Origin: Candidatus Dojkabacteria bacterium
GTDB lineage: Bacteria > Patescibacteriota > Dojkabacteria > SC72 > WJKH01
Direction of reading: 5' to 3'
NCBI GenBank assembly: GCA_014729235.1
Contig: WJKH01000047.1
Span: 1-45,584 of the forward strand
DNA length: 45,584 nucleotides
Shown here: positions 26,284 to 35,560 of the stretch, piece after piece
Numbering within the stretch: position 1 is the first letter of the stretch
How the letters are laid out: each line of letters opens with the position of its first letter
The notes under the pieces: model-generated
The model's input: the letters and a program-made list of their open reading frames with translations, nothing else
What the model was told of the DNA's origin: nothing
Databases searched by the model: none
Translations under genes and position numbers: made by a program

Positions 26284-27930
26284 CTACAAAGATTGTATAA
26301 TTTCATGCTCATAGTCAATCTCTCTTTCAATAATCCGCCTATAAGTCTGAAGCTCTCGCAAATTGAAACTAAAGAAAAACCTCGCGTCTTCAATATACTT
26401 ATCGCCTGCCTCCAAACCTTCAGTTCCATTAATACTATACATGACTTTCCGCTTGAGTGAAGTCTTAAGCTTGTACTTTTTTTCAATTTGAGCTAAATGC
26501 TGATACCATCCATAATCGCTATCGTCAAGCGCCGGATAATAACCCCAACGAGAAACCTCAGGCTTCTGCACAGGATGCGCCCTAGCGATATCATTTTTGA
26601 GATCCTCCAAAATTTCAGAATACTCAGCATTATTATCATAATCACGTGTAAGCATAAACGGATAATCATAAAATCGCTCACCCGCATAATAAAAAACTGG
26701 AGGATAAAGGGTTGTAATTAATCTGCTAACATTCGACATATTCAATAAAGCAATCAACCCTACAAATGAAAAAATTATTATTTTGAAAGAACTTTTCGAA
26801 GCTTTGTTTCTAAGGTAATCAGCCAAAATTACCGAAAGGGCTACAAAGATCAGAATAATTGCTGACGTGGCAAGTACACGGATATCTTTCAGACCAAACG
26901 TTATCTGAAGTCCCAGTACTTTGTGCAACGCAAACAAATCAAGGATCAATAACAGAAACACAAAAGCGGCTGAAAGCCACCGCCTCCCCACTCCAATCTT
27001 GTACTTGATTAAATTTATTATCAAAAACCCGAGCCCAGCACTTGCAATCAGCTCCCAAAACCCCCTCTGGACGTACAAAGAAAATTCCTTAAAATTTGAT
27101 TTAATATTATAGTCAAGAGCCAGAATTTCACGTACCTGAAAATAGTCAAACAGCAAAAAAAGCATTGTACAAGCTCCCAGGACTATCGTCGCGAAAGTAA
27201 TCCAGTCTTGAGTGCTTATTCTGGTCTTGGGCCTAATTTCCATTTGTTGAGCATTCCTGAAAATAACAAACACTATATATGAAAGCGGAACCAAATACAG
27301 GTAGTTAAATATGTACCGGATAACCCGAACAATATGTTCTCTCCAATTCTCTAAGAACTCCAAAATAACAGTTCGATACTCCTCATTCACGCTGGAAAAA
27401 AGCAAGTGAAACACGGTTACAGTCAGAATGGCAACAAAAAGTGACACCACCCTATTTCTACTAAACACTTTCTGAATTTTTTCTTTCAACTCGAAATCGG
27501 CAAAAATCTTCTGAGAAAAGAACTCTTTCACCGACTTTCTTGAGAAGAACACTCTAAGATAATGCGGAAAGGCAACAACAATCGCCTTGATGTAAAGGCC
27601 CACAGATAATTCGTCACTCTTCACAGAAAGTTTAGCCAGCAAAACTGTTATTCCAAAAAGCACAGTGAGATTGCTTACTACCGTCAAGGCAAAATTACTG
27701 GTAATTGAAAGGTAAACTATCACAATTTCCGTTACAATTGAGAGAACCGTCATCCAGCCAGGGATTTTTTTAAATTGCAGCAAAACAGCACTCAACAATA
27801 CTGTGTAAAAGACTGTTGCTCCGAGATTTATTGGAGGCAAAACCCCATTCCAAGTACTTGTCAAAAAATATGTCGCAGCAACAACCATAGCTATCTGTCT
27901 CATATTTAGTTTTATTTTTAGTTTTTTCAT
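26284..27930 (-). CDS. DUF4173/DUF4153-like polytopic membrane protein
   Basis: The start is placed at the ATG at 27930 (MKKLKIKLNMRQ) rather than the upstream TTG of the track, giving 548 residues. Around ten hydrophobic helices fill residues ~10-405. YFQVREILALDYNIKSNFKEFSLYVQRGFWELIASAGLGFLI resembles the DUF4173 signature. A soluble C-terminal part (~130 residues, YPPVFYYAGERFYDYPFML ... SRWGYYPALDDSDYGWYQHL) follows. The function of the family is unknown. It probably shares a transcript with the EamA gene downstream. Confidence 0.7.
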   Translation of the reverse strand: MKKLKIKLNMRQIAMVVAATYFLTSTWNGVLPPINLGATVFYTVLLSAVLLQFKKIPGWMTVLSIVTEIVIVYLSITSNFALTVVSNLTVLFGITVLLAKLSVKSDELSVGLYIKAIVVAFPHYLRVFFSRKSVKEFFSQKIFADFELKEKIQKVFSRNRVVSLFVAILTVTVFHLLFSSVNEEYRTVILEFLENWREHIVRVIRYIFNYLYLVPLSYIVFVIFRNAQQMEIRPKTRISTQDWITFATIVLGACTMLFLLFDYFQVREILALDYNIKSNFKEFSLYVQRGFWELIASAGLGFLIINLIKYKIGVGRRWLSAAFVFLLLILDLFALHKVLGLQITFGLKDIRVLATSAIILIFVALSVILADYLRNKASKSSFKIIIFSFVGLIALLNMSNVSRLITTLYPPVFYYAGERFYDYPFMLTRDYDNNAEYSEILEDLKNDIARAHPVQKPEVSRWGYYPALDDSDYGWYQHLAQIEKKYKLKTSLKRKVMYSINGTEGLEAGDKYIEDARFFFSFNLRELQTYRRIIEREIDYEHEIIQSL

Positions 27931-28039
27931 AAATTTTGCTCTGCTCAACTTAAACGCTGATTTCGTTAATATATGGTACTCGCAAAAGAACCTACAAAAG
28001 CCCGTCTGGCGACATTTCTACATGATATCGACAGAAAAA

Positions 28040-29554
28040 TTATGACTTTGATATCACGCCATCTAAATTCACCGCCTCTTTAAATCTCGCCGTAACCTCC
28101 TGAACAACCTTCCGAGCCCGGTTCGTTCCTTCAATTAAGATCTCTATTGTCTCCTTTGGCCTGTCCTCGTAGTACTTCCGCCTCTCCCTAATTGGTTTCA
28201 GAAAGTTATTAATTACAACAAATAGCTTTTCCTTAACCTCAACATCCCCAACTTTCCCGGCCTTGTAACGCTCCTTCAGATCGGCGACTTCATCCTTATT
28301 ACTGTTAAAAGCATCGTGATAAATAAAAACTGGATTTCCCTCAACCTTGCCGGGATCAGTAGCACGAATTCTATTTGGGTCCGTGTACATACTCATAACT
28401 TGTTGCTTGACTGTTTGCTCATCATCACTCAAATATATGCAGTTTCCTTTGCTTTTACTCATTTTACCGTCGCCATCAGTTCCAACAAGTCGAGCAACTT
28501 TTCCAATTTTTCCCTTAGGTACATTAAAGACTTTTTCTCCCGAACTTAATTGATAGGCAGAGTTAAAGTCTCGTGCTATTTCTCTCACCTGCTCGATAAC
28601 CGGCATTTGATCTTCTCCCACTGGCACAAGATCCGCATCAAATCCTAGAATATCTGCTGACTGCAAAATCGGATAACACACAAACCCCATTGAAGGATCC
28701 AATTTCTTGTAAGAAGTTTCCTCTTTTACGCTCGGATTTCTCATAACTCGGTTATGTTTTACCATGGTTAGAAAGAACGTATAGAGCTCGAATGTCTCAG
28801 GGATTCCGCTTTCGAGATAGATTGTAGCCTCGTCTGGATCTATTCCCACTGCCAAGTTATCAAGGAATACATTGTATGCTGCTTCATTGATTTGCTCGGA
28901 CTTATCATAATAATTTGCATACGCATGCAGATTGGCTATTAGTATGTATGTATCATATGTTTTCTGTAGTTCTACCCGGTCTTTGAGTGATCCAAGGTAG
29001 TGTCCCAGATGGAGTCTTCCGTCTTTTGATGGGGTGTCTCCTGTAAGTATTCGTTTTGATTTTCTTTTCATTTTTATTGCACAATTAAATAATTTAGCTC
29101 CGGAGATCTTTTGTATAACGTCCGAACTCGCTACAATATCATAGCACTTATCTCCCGTTCCTGCATAAAGAGACTTCTTGTCTAATAAACTTTCATCCAT
29201 GTAGAATCTAATTGCAGGATGATAGATTCCCACAGCTCCAACCCTAAAGCCCAGCCGGTTGCACAACTCGTCAGGGGAAAGTAGCCCCAGCCTTGTAACA
29301 CCCAATATTTGCTTCAGTTTCATCATATCTATGATAAATTCATTGCTACGTATAACACCGAAGTACTTATCCCCGCTTTTTAGAATTATTGATGACACCG
29401 AATCTGCAGTGTGTATTTGGGACGCATGAAGCCCTTCCTCAACAGTTTCGATCGGGGCATGCTTAATAAATTGCACCTGTCGCATTAAGCCAAGCCCCTG
29501 GATTCGGCGAACCAGTCCATCGAAATTCCCATTGCTATTGAAATTAGTATACAT
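28040..29554 (-). CDS. trpS: Tryptophanyl-tRNA synthetase with N-terminal YbaK-like editing domain
   Basis: The protein has 504 residues. From ~168 it is a normal TrpRS: HIGH-type motif [30 protein letters not shown]-type stretch ([41 protein letters not shown]) and KMSKS motif [11 protein letters not shown]. Residues ~25-165 resemble the YbaK/ProX aminoacyl-tRNA deacylase fold: [66 protein letters not shown]. The lysine usual in the VxKTL motif appears to be serine by eye. It charges tRNA-Trp; the extra domain may edit mischarged tRNA or only bind it. It lies 1 nt after the GNAT gene, downstream of a T-box leader. Confidence 0.9.
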   Translation of the reverse strand: MYTNFNSNGNFDGLVRRIQGLGLMRQVQFIKHAPIETVEEGLHASQIHTADSVSSIILKSGDKYFGVIRSNEFIIDMMKLKQILGVTRLGLLSPDELCNRLGFRVGAVGIYHPAIRFYMDESLLDKKSLYAGTGDKCYDIVASSDVIQKISGAKLFNCAIKMKRKSKRILTGDTPSKDGRLHLGHYLGSLKDRVELQKTYDTYILIANLHAYANYYDKSEQINEAAYNVFLDNLAVGIDPDEATIYLESGIPETFELYTFFLTMVKHNRVMRNPSVKEETSYKKLDPSMGFVCYPILQSADILGFDADLVPVGEDQMPVIEQVREIARDFNSAYQLSSGEKVFNVPKGKIGKVARLVGTDGDGKMSKSKGNCIYLSDDEQTVKQQVMSMYTDPNRIRATDPGKVEGNPVFIYHDAFNSNKDEVADLKERYKAGKVGDVEVKEKLFVVINNFLKPIRERRKYYEDRPKETIEILIEGTNRARKVVQEVTARFKEAVNLDGVISKS

Positions 29555-29555
29555 A

Positions 29556-30095
29556 TCAACTTTTATTCCTTAAAAAACAAAATATTCCAGCATCTCTTGG
29601 ACCTAAACCATTAATCCGACGAACAGTTGTATTTTGGCCATATAAACCCCCGGGAGGATAGCGATCACAATCCACAATCAATCCACCTCTTTTTTCAGGT
29701 CTTATAGATCCTAATGAATAAGCCATCTGTATAGTTAGTTGTTCTGAATACTGCCCAAGATGGCCTCCCGTTCTTAACATAGCGGTATTTTGAGTGTGGA
29801 ATCCAAAATACGGCGTCCCCTCTCTGTCAACAAGATTCTGAAGAAAGGATGATCCCAATCCACGCCCCTGAAAATCCGGAAAAACTAAAAGCCCCCCTAA
29901 ATGAAAAAAACCGTCCCCAGCTCGAGTAGTGAGTAAATTATATGAAGCAAACCCGGCAACTCTAGAAGAACTCTTGGATTCCATTATCAACCCAATCCTG
30001 TGGGCTTCACGCATATGAGTTCTTAAATCGATTCTACCTGCCTCAGTAACTTCTCTTCCAAAAGCCCTGCAGTATAAATCATCTAATTGATTCAT
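29556..30095 (-). CDS. GNAT-family acetyltransferase in the T-box/trpS operon
   Basis: From the first ATG the protein has 179 residues. The GNAT core is visible: [50 protein letters not shown], including the acetyl-CoA loop Q/R-G-x-G-x-G/A (FQGRGLG). The same frame stays open upstream to 30218 and reads like real protein (HNTVFGRDTGRFFEVGGTTF), but without ATG/GTG/TTG. The true N-terminus may be up to 41 residues longer, through an unusual start or a frameshift from the ATG at 30240. Its stop lies 1 nt before trpS. The substrate is unknown; the neighbour suggests a link to tryptophan or tRNA-Trp. Confidence 0.75.
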   Translation of the reverse strand: MNQLDDLYCRAFGREVTEAGRIDLRTHMREAHRIGLIMESKSSSRVAGFASYNLLTTRAGDGFFHLGGLLVFPDFQGRGLGSSFLQNLVDREGTPYFGFHTQNTAMLRTGGHLGQYSEQLTIQMAYSLGSIRPEKRGGLIVDCDRYPPGGLYGQNTTVRRINGLGPRDAGIFCFLRNKS

Positions 30096-30437
30096 ATATG
30101 AACCACTTATTATCTCAGAAGGATCATCAAATACGCCACTTCTAAAAGTGGTCCCACCTACCTCGAAGAACCGACCAGTATCTCGGCCAAAGACAGTGTT
30201 GTGACAAATTATCTGCGCCTAACCCATTATTAACTCCCATAACCCTAATAAAAAAATTTACATAAACAAACATTAACTACAAACAAATCCTCACATCCTT
30301 TTACAAACCCACATGCAAATAGATCTGCTTACTGTACCGCCCGCATCGCCACAAAGCAAATCACATAAAATTCACTTTGCAAGCCTTGCTCAGCAGAAAT
30401 TTCTACCGAAAATCACTGATAGAAATCAAACCTATTA

Positions 30438-30524
30438 CTAGTACCACCAGAAATCCACCCCAATTACAGGCATTAAGACAAAACAGATCAAACTGTTCAT
30501 CACAATTATATATCTTTTCTTCAT
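30438..30524 (-). CDS. Possible tryptophan leader peptide (28 codons)
   Basis: Directly after the T-box terminator, a short ORF starts at an ATG with AAAAAAGGATC 7-17 nt upstream, an SD-like AGGA. It encodes MKKRYIIVMNSLICFVLMPV..., ending in DFWWY and a stop. Tandem Trp codons right before the stop recall trp attenuator peptides. A 7-bp stem (ATTTCTA / TAGAAAT) follows the stop, but I see no clear terminator after it. It could also be a small membrane peptide or a chance ORF. Confidence 0.4.
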   Translation of the reverse strand: MKKRYIIVMNSLICFVLMPVIGVDFWWY

Positions 30525-30540
30525 AATTTGATCCTTTTTT

Positions 30541-30592
30541 ATAAAAAAATCCCCAAGCCAAAAGATAAAAAATTATCTACCAGCTTGGGGAC
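30541..30592 (-). terminator. T-box terminator hairpin
   Basis: On the minus strand, CCCCAAGC ... GCTTGGGG form an 8-bp stem followed by ATTTTTTTAT. It lies 14 nt after the T-box sequence, the expected place for the regulated terminator of a T-box leader. Another small hairpin sits inside its loop. Confidence 0.85.
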
Positions 30593-30790
30593 ATTAAATC
30601 ATTAACGTGATACCACCCCTATTTACGATTACATCGCTGCAATCGCCTTTGTAACTGACTCTTCAAACGTCGATATCAGTCTGGAACTAGATTACGGATT
30701 CCTTCCGGCTCACCTACTCTCCGAAAACGGATTTCAATTTGCTCCTCCCGGGCCCATTCTCCCGATCAGCGGATTTATTTTAATAGAACA
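30593..30790 (-). ncRNA. T-box riboswitch leader of the GNAT-trpS operon
   Basis: The minus strand carries AGGGGTGGTATCACG (30620-30606), a close match to the T-box consensus AGGGTGGNACCGCG, directly before the terminator. Upstream, GGAGAGTAGGTGAGCC resembles the Stem I AG-bulge/distal loop region. T-box RNAs bind uncharged tRNA through a specifier codon and the acceptor end and then prevent termination. The bulge reads UGGU. I could not place the specifier codon with confidence. The region 30096-30437 between the leader peptide and the GNAT gene holds no other clear gene. Confidence 0.85.
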
Positions 30791-30796
30791 AAGAGC

Positions 30797-30825
30797 ATTC
30801 TAGCAAAATTTGTTGCTAAAAGCAA
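30797..30825 (-). promoter_or_regulatory. Promoter of the T-box operon
   Basis: On the minus strand, TTGCTT (30825-30820), a 17-bp spacer and TAGAAT (30802-30797) form a good sigma70-type promoter. Transcription would begin near 30790, just before the T-box leader. Confidence 0.65.
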
Positions 30826-30921
30826 ACTCGCGGTATCCCCTTTTGCAAAGGCACTTCTACCACATTCACTATTCTAGATGCGATTTAACTCTCAAACATT
30901 GTTATCAGGTCACGATACATA

Positions 30922-33900
30922 CTACAATTGCCTCTCCCGATGCTTTTTAATAATGAGACTAACTGTAAAGACAATTACCAAAAAAATGCCGAGCAAAAGA
31001 ACCCAAGCCCATAGTGACCAAGACTGCCCCTCAAAATGCGCAGAAGATAGTACTATCTTCTGTGTAGAATCAACTCCTAAAACCTCGACATCAGCGGACA
31101 TATCTTCTCCGTTATCGTCATAATATATTGTGTACACTCCCGATTCACTTACCTCGAACTCAACCTCTCCATTTTCATCACTCTCCAATACAATTCCCAG
31201 CGGATCAATCTTCAGAACCACGCCTGAAACTGGTTGGTCATTTTGGTCAACGACATTAATCGAAACACTGTACACTTCTTGCAGCTCTGAGGCATCAGAG
31301 CTATCACCTGTAGAAGAAGAATCTTCATTATCGGATGAATTGAGAGATTCGCCTTCCGTATTCCCCTCATCTATTGTCACTTCAGAATAGATTGGGGAGG
31401 AATCATCCTTACGATAGATTATCCTATCAAAATAGACTGCAGATTCATTTCCAAGAGAATCTTTAAATTGTACATATACATACTTTGCCTCCTCATCCTT
31501 GCCCTCTAGCTCTATCTCATCGCTTTCATCATAAGTTTCCCAATCAACCCCTTGAAAAGACTGATCAGTAGAAATCCTCATACTAGTAACATCAGACAAA
31601 TTGTCGCTCGCTAGAATATTCAACTCAACATCTCTATCAGTTGTTGTATGATCACCTGAATTTATTACGATCGATCCAGTTGGTCCTGTTGAATCAAGTT
31701 TAATCGTGTCAACAAACAAGGCTGATGTATTTAGAGCATGATCCAAAAACTGTACATATACATACTTCAAGCCATCTCCCTCGGAAAGTTCATAGCTATA
31801 AGAGGTTTCATAGGCTTGGAAAGAGTTTTCCCCAAGTTCAGCATCATTCTCAATTTTCATTGCTACAACATCAGTAAGATTGTCAGAAGCAATGATTGAC
31901 AGTTCAACAGTAGAATTATTCGTCCAGGCATCACCCGAATTAATTACAATTGCTCCTACAGGAGGAGTTGCGTCAAATACGATTGAATCTTCAAAAACAA
32001 GTGATTCATTCCCCGCAGGATCCCTAAATTGAATGTAAACAGTTTTATCCCCTTCCCCACTAGACAATATAAAATTGCGGTTCGTCGCATAGGTTTCCCA
32101 TTCGGCATCAGCGAACACTTGATCTTCAGATACCCGCAACTCACTTACGTAAGAGATCGCATCTGTAGCATCAATTATTAACTCTACCTCTCGATCACTT
32201 GTATCATATGAAACACTTTCCCCAAGGATCTGCAGTGAACCCGCAGGAGCCGTAGCATCTACTATAAAATCATCATATTGATAATTTAATGAATGAACAT
32301 AAAGTCCATCATCATCGTAAAATCTTGTGTAAACGTCATTGTCCCCTTCTGGAAGTTCATCAAGTGAACACTCATAACCTTCACTGGCACTATCAAATAG
32401 GCCATCGCTCGCCACACAGTCATTCCAATTACCACTGGGATCATTCGATAGACTCCACTGGACCCCTGCAATCGCACGATCATAAGTATATGTTTTATTT
32501 TCCAAGGTACGAATCCAGCTAACACCATCAGAAGAGATCGCATGGGCGACCTGCATAATTGAGTTTTTCGCCGAATACCATAACTCATAATCAGACCCTA
32601 TCTTAACAACAGAAGCATCTAAAACAGAACGTTGATCGGGTGAAATATTATCAACGTTTTTCTCAAGCACTGGATTTTCCGAATTTGAACTCCAAGAAAT
32701 CCCATCACTGGAAGTCATGTAAAAAATAAAAGAATCCTCCCCATCCGATCCAGAATACCAACCCTTATAAGTTGCTTCATCGATAAAAACCGTATCCGGG
32801 CTAATTGAATTAGAATCTGCTTCCCCAGCAAAACCAACATCAATTAAACAGCCGTCATCGTTAGCTTCCAAGTAACCACATTCTTCTAGAGCAGGATCAT
32901 CGTACCTCGTCCAATTTATTCCATCTGTGGAAGTGGCTAAACCCATCCTCGTGTTTCCATCAGTAACATAACCACTATAATACATTTTATAGCTACTTGA
33001 TGATTCTTTGACAATTGTCGGAGAAGCAACATCTGTGCTATCCCAAGATCCTGATACTCCAAAAGAGAAAATGCATCCATCATCATAGGCCTCATCGAAA
33101 CCACAGCTCGCTACAAGGCCATCGTCATATCTGGTCCAACTTATCCCATCAGCAGAAGTTGCATACCCGATACGCTCATTAGTGCCATCACTTCCCGTAT
33201 ACCATAATTTGAAAACTCCAGCGTCGGAATCCCAAATAACCTCCGGATCCATTACCGAGCTGTTATCCCAAAAACTTCCTCCACCGAATGAAAAAACACA
33301 TCCATCATCATCAGATTCTGCCAATCCACAATCTGATACAGCAGGGTCATCATATTTAACCCAATTAACGCCATCAGGAGAAGTTGCATAACCTATCATA
33401 TTTGTCGATGCATACCCAGAGTACCACATATGATAACTGCCATCTTTATACACAACGCTCGGAGAGTAAACATGATGCGTATCCCAAGCAGTGTCATAAC
33501 CTGTCCCCAGAGAAACAGCAACAGGATCAAGCTCAAATGAATTTATCGGAATACTTACGTTCCCTGTAAAATCCGGAGTCGAATCTGAAGTATATGAAAT
33601 CCCACTGAGGGAGAATGTCGGATCTGGATGCAAGATATTAAAGGATCTTATTGATGCAATTCCCCCAGTATTATTTCCTGCTTCAATAGCCAGTAGACTG
33701 GCATAACCATCATTGTCCAAGTCAACAACGCGCACTACATTACCTAAAGCAGAATCATAGGTATCATTCCCAAGAGTAAAGTAATTCCCCAAATCGATAC
33801 CATTTTCATTCCCAGGATAAATATACACACTTCCATGCCTCCTTCCTTCGGATTCACCCACCTGATAAGCCCCCACAATGAATTCATTATACCCATCATT

Positions 33901-35028
33901 GTTTAGGTCAGAAATATTTACTGATCTTCCATAATTTTCATTGTCAGACTTGCCATATGAAATAATATCTGCCGCACTCGCAGGATAATCACCGCTCCAA
34001 TCACTCCTCCCGTACCAACAGTATACAGCACCATTATAAGTATAACTGTTACTCACCCTATAATCCGAAATACAAAGATCGGGTATATCATCCGCATTGA
34101 TATATCCAGTATTAATCGTCTCAGCTCTGTAGCCAAATGACCTGGATGATATTTCAGGGAGAAAAGTTGCTGAAGGAGTAGTAGAAATATTCTCCCCACC
34201 AAGGTATAGGTGAACTTTTCGATATCTAAGATGTGCAATTGCAAGATCAGAATACCCATCTCCGTTTAAATCGTCTGCATAGAGATTAAAGCCAAAAAGA
34301 TACTCGCTGCTAATTGGATTATTCAAAATTAGATCCGGCTGAGATATTGAAAACTCCAGAGCCCCCCAATATATGTACACTTTTGAAGAATATACATCTG
34401 AAGTACGGACAGAAACCGCTAAATCATCAAGACCATCACCATTATAATCCCCAACCGCCAGAGATTGTCCATACATTTTTTCATCTGAAGAATTCCCAAT
34501 ATAAGTTACATCGGCCATCGATGTAGTAATATCTGAAGCCCATTCATTCTCCCCAAGAAAAACGTATACTTTTCCGGCATGATCCCCACCCTCACTATTA
34601 CCGGGCGATGAAGAAACAAGATCCTGATACCCATCTCCATTCAAATCACCGGAGACAACCCTTCCATAAAACCCAAACCCTCCCCCTGCTACATCAGAGG
34701 TAATCCGAACATCATAATCCCAATCGCTGGAAGATCCTCCATGATAAATATATATAGCCCCAGCATCAGCTCCTCCAGAATCATCCCTTGAGTTCCCGAC
34801 AATTACATCATCAATTCCGTCGTTATTTATATCAACTTCCAGCATAGGAAACCCCCAATAACCGTCGCTTTGTCCACCGGAACTGCCAAAAATATGTGCT
34901 TCATTAAAGAAATCTCCCTGGTCTAGTCCGGCATATAGCGATAACGGCACGATAAAGAGATAGAGAAAGACAAGATGTATTAACGCTAGTATCCAAGAAA
35001 AGACCCTCCTTGGCAGTTTGTTTTCCAT
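30922..35028 (-). CDS. Large membrane-anchored surface protein: FG-GAP repeats, five-repeat propeller, Ig-like repeats
   Basis: The protein has 1368 residues. An N-terminal hydrophobic signal (~10-30) is followed by about seven FG-GAP/integrin-alpha-like repeats with Ca-binding loops (DINNDGIDD, DLNGDGYQD, DYNGDGLDD, DLNGDGYSD, DLNNDGYNE). Next come five GH43-like repeats with YSPSVVYKDGSYHMWYSG and GYATSPDGVNWVKYDDPA patterns, consistent with a five-bladed propeller. Three Ig-like repeats follow (DATPPVGAIVINSGD, VYVQFLDHALN), then a Ser/Asp/Glu linker, a CnaB-like domain (VVDQNDQPVSGVVLKIDPLGI) and a C-terminal helix with a basic tail (KKHRERQL). It should face outward, tethered at the C-terminus, and may bind glycans or other cells. 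Confidence 0.85.
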   Translation of the reverse strand: MENKLPRRVFSWILALIHLVFLYLFIVPLSLYAGLDQGDFFNEAHIFGSSGGQSDGYWGFPMLEVDINNDGIDDVIVGNSRDDSGGADAGAIYIYHGGSSSDWDYDVRITSDVAGGGFGFYGRVVSGDLNGDGYQDLVSSSPGNSEGGDHAGKVYVFLGENEWASDITTSMADVTYIGNSSDEKMYGQSLAVGDYNGDGLDDLAVSVRTSDVYSSKVYIYWGALEFSISQPDLILNNPISSEYLFGFNLYADDLNGDGYSDLAIAHLRYRKVHLYLGGENISTTPSATFLPEISSRSFGYRAETINTGYINADDIPDLCISDYRVSNSYTYNGAVYCWYGRSDWSGDYPASAADIISYGKSDNENYGRSVNISDLNNDGYNEFIVGAYQVGESEGRRHGSVYIYPGNENGIDLGNYFTLGNDTYDSALGNVVRVVDLDNDGYASLLAIEAGNNTGGIASIRSFNILHPDPTFSLSGISYTSDSTPDFTGNVSIPINSFELDPVAVSLGTGYDTAWDTHHVYSPSVVYKDGSYHMWYSGYASTNMIGYATSPDGVNWVKYDDPAVSDCGLAESDDDGCVFSFGGGSFWDNSSVMDPEVIWDSDAGVFKLWYTGSDGTNERIGYATSADGISWTRYDDGLVASCGFDEAYDDGCIFSFGVSGSWDSTDVASPTIVKESSSSYKMYYSGYVTDGNTRMGLATSTDGINWTRYDDPALEECGYLEANDDGCLIDVGFAGEADSNSISPDTVFIDEATYKGWYSGSDGEDSFIFYMTSSDGISWSSNSENPVLEKNVDNISPDQRSVLDASVVKIGSDYELWYSAKNSIMQVAHAISSDGVSWIRTLENKTYTYDRAIAGVQWSLSNDPSGNWNDCVASDGLFDSASEGYECSLDELPEGDNDVYTRFYDDDGLYVHSLNYQYDDFIVDATAPAGSLQILGESVSYDTSDREVELIIDATDAISYVSELRVSEDQVFADAEWETYATNRNFILSSGEGDKTVYIQFRDPAGNESLVFEDSIVFDATPPVGAIVINSGDAWTNNSTVELSIIASDNLTDVVAMKIENDAELGENSFQAYETSYSYELSEGDGLKYVYVQFLDHALNTSALFVDTIKLDSTGPTGSIVINSGDHTTTDRDVELNILASDNLSDVTSMRISTDQSFQGVDWETYDESDEIELEGKDEEAKYVYVQFKDSLGNESAVYFDRIIYRKDDSSPIYSEVTIDEGNTEGESLNSSDNEDSSSTGDSSDASELQEVYSVSINVVDQNDQPVSGVVLKIDPLGIVLESDENGEVEFEVSESGVYTIYYDDNGEDMSADVEVLGVDSTQKIVLSSAHFEGQSWSLWAWVLLLGIFLVIVFTVSLIIKKHRERQL

Positions 35029-35137
35029 GCAACCATGATATCAAAGTATTCCCGCTTACGCAACAAAATTCAGATACAAGAACAAGCTCAGCCACCTTAA
35101 CCCGGAACATCCCAATATACCAATATTAATGGGCCAT

Positions 35138-35443
35138 TCATTTTATTATCATCAGTATCCCAAATGATATTTTGGTGCTAAAAAGCGCAATTGTCCCTAA
35201 GCGCCCGCCAAATCCCGCAAATATATTTTGAGTGAAGCTGGAAATTAGGCCAGACAAAGCACCTCCAATTACGATTACCGGAATCGTCCCTTTTGAGGAG
35301 CTAGTCATCCCAACAAATGAGCCAGCAAAAATAATCAAAGAAAGATTGATAGATTGGGTGAAATGACCAATCATTGCACCAACAAAACCTTGAGAAAAAC
35401 TTCTGAAACAGAGAATTTGAAAAAAATAGTAACCACTGGACAA
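35138..35443 (-). CDS. Small hydrophobic protein, unknown
   Basis: The ORF of 101 codons starts at TTG; an internal ATG (MIGHFTQSINL) would give a shorter product. It has two to three hydrophobic segments rich in glycine and serine (SLIIFAGSFVGM; IPVIVIGGALSGLI; FGGRLGTIALFSTKI). I do not recognise it. The lack of a clear start and of homologues I can name leaves open that it is the end of a decayed membrane-protein gene. It sits upstream of the surface-protein gene on the same strand. Confidence 0.35.
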   Translation of the reverse strand: MSSGYYFFQILCFRSFSQGFVGAMIGHFTQSINLSLIIFAGSFVGMTSSSKGTIPVIVIGGALSGLISSFTQNIFAGFGGRLGTIALFSTKISFGILMIIK

Positions 35444-35469
35444 ACTCCGAACACCTAACTTAATAAAAT

Positions 35470-35525
35470 TCCCCGCCCTTACGGACGGAGAACTCCCGCC
35501 TGATTAGAACAAATCAGGCGATTCT
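35470..35525. repeat. Two adjacent hairpins in the gap before the lipoprotein gene
   Basis: A GCCTGATT-AGAACA-AATCAGGC hairpin with a perfect 8-9 bp stem sits beside a CCGCCC/GGACGG-like stem. No T-run follows on either strand, so this is not a clear terminator. It may be an RNA stability element. Nothing else is visible in 35444-35560. Confidence 0.4.
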
Positions 35526-35560
35526 TGCAAACTCCCTCCCTCTAAAACTCACCATAGCGA

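Noticed and set aside
27973-28083. 36-codon plus-strand ORF (MVLAKEPTKARLATF...)
   Set aside because: It overlaps the end of trpS on the other strand, has no promoter or ribosome-binding site, and resembles nothing known.
30142-30240. Second W-containing short ORF (three Trp in 32 codons) before the GNAT gene
   Set aside because: It overlaps the likely upstream extension of the GNAT gene in another frame, has no clear ribosome-binding site, and its Trp residues are scattered. It is better explained as frame-shadow or a frameshifted N-terminus.
32286-34526. ORFs in other frames of the large surface-protein gene
   Set aside because: They are shadows: the minus-strand frame has clear repeated domains across the whole region.
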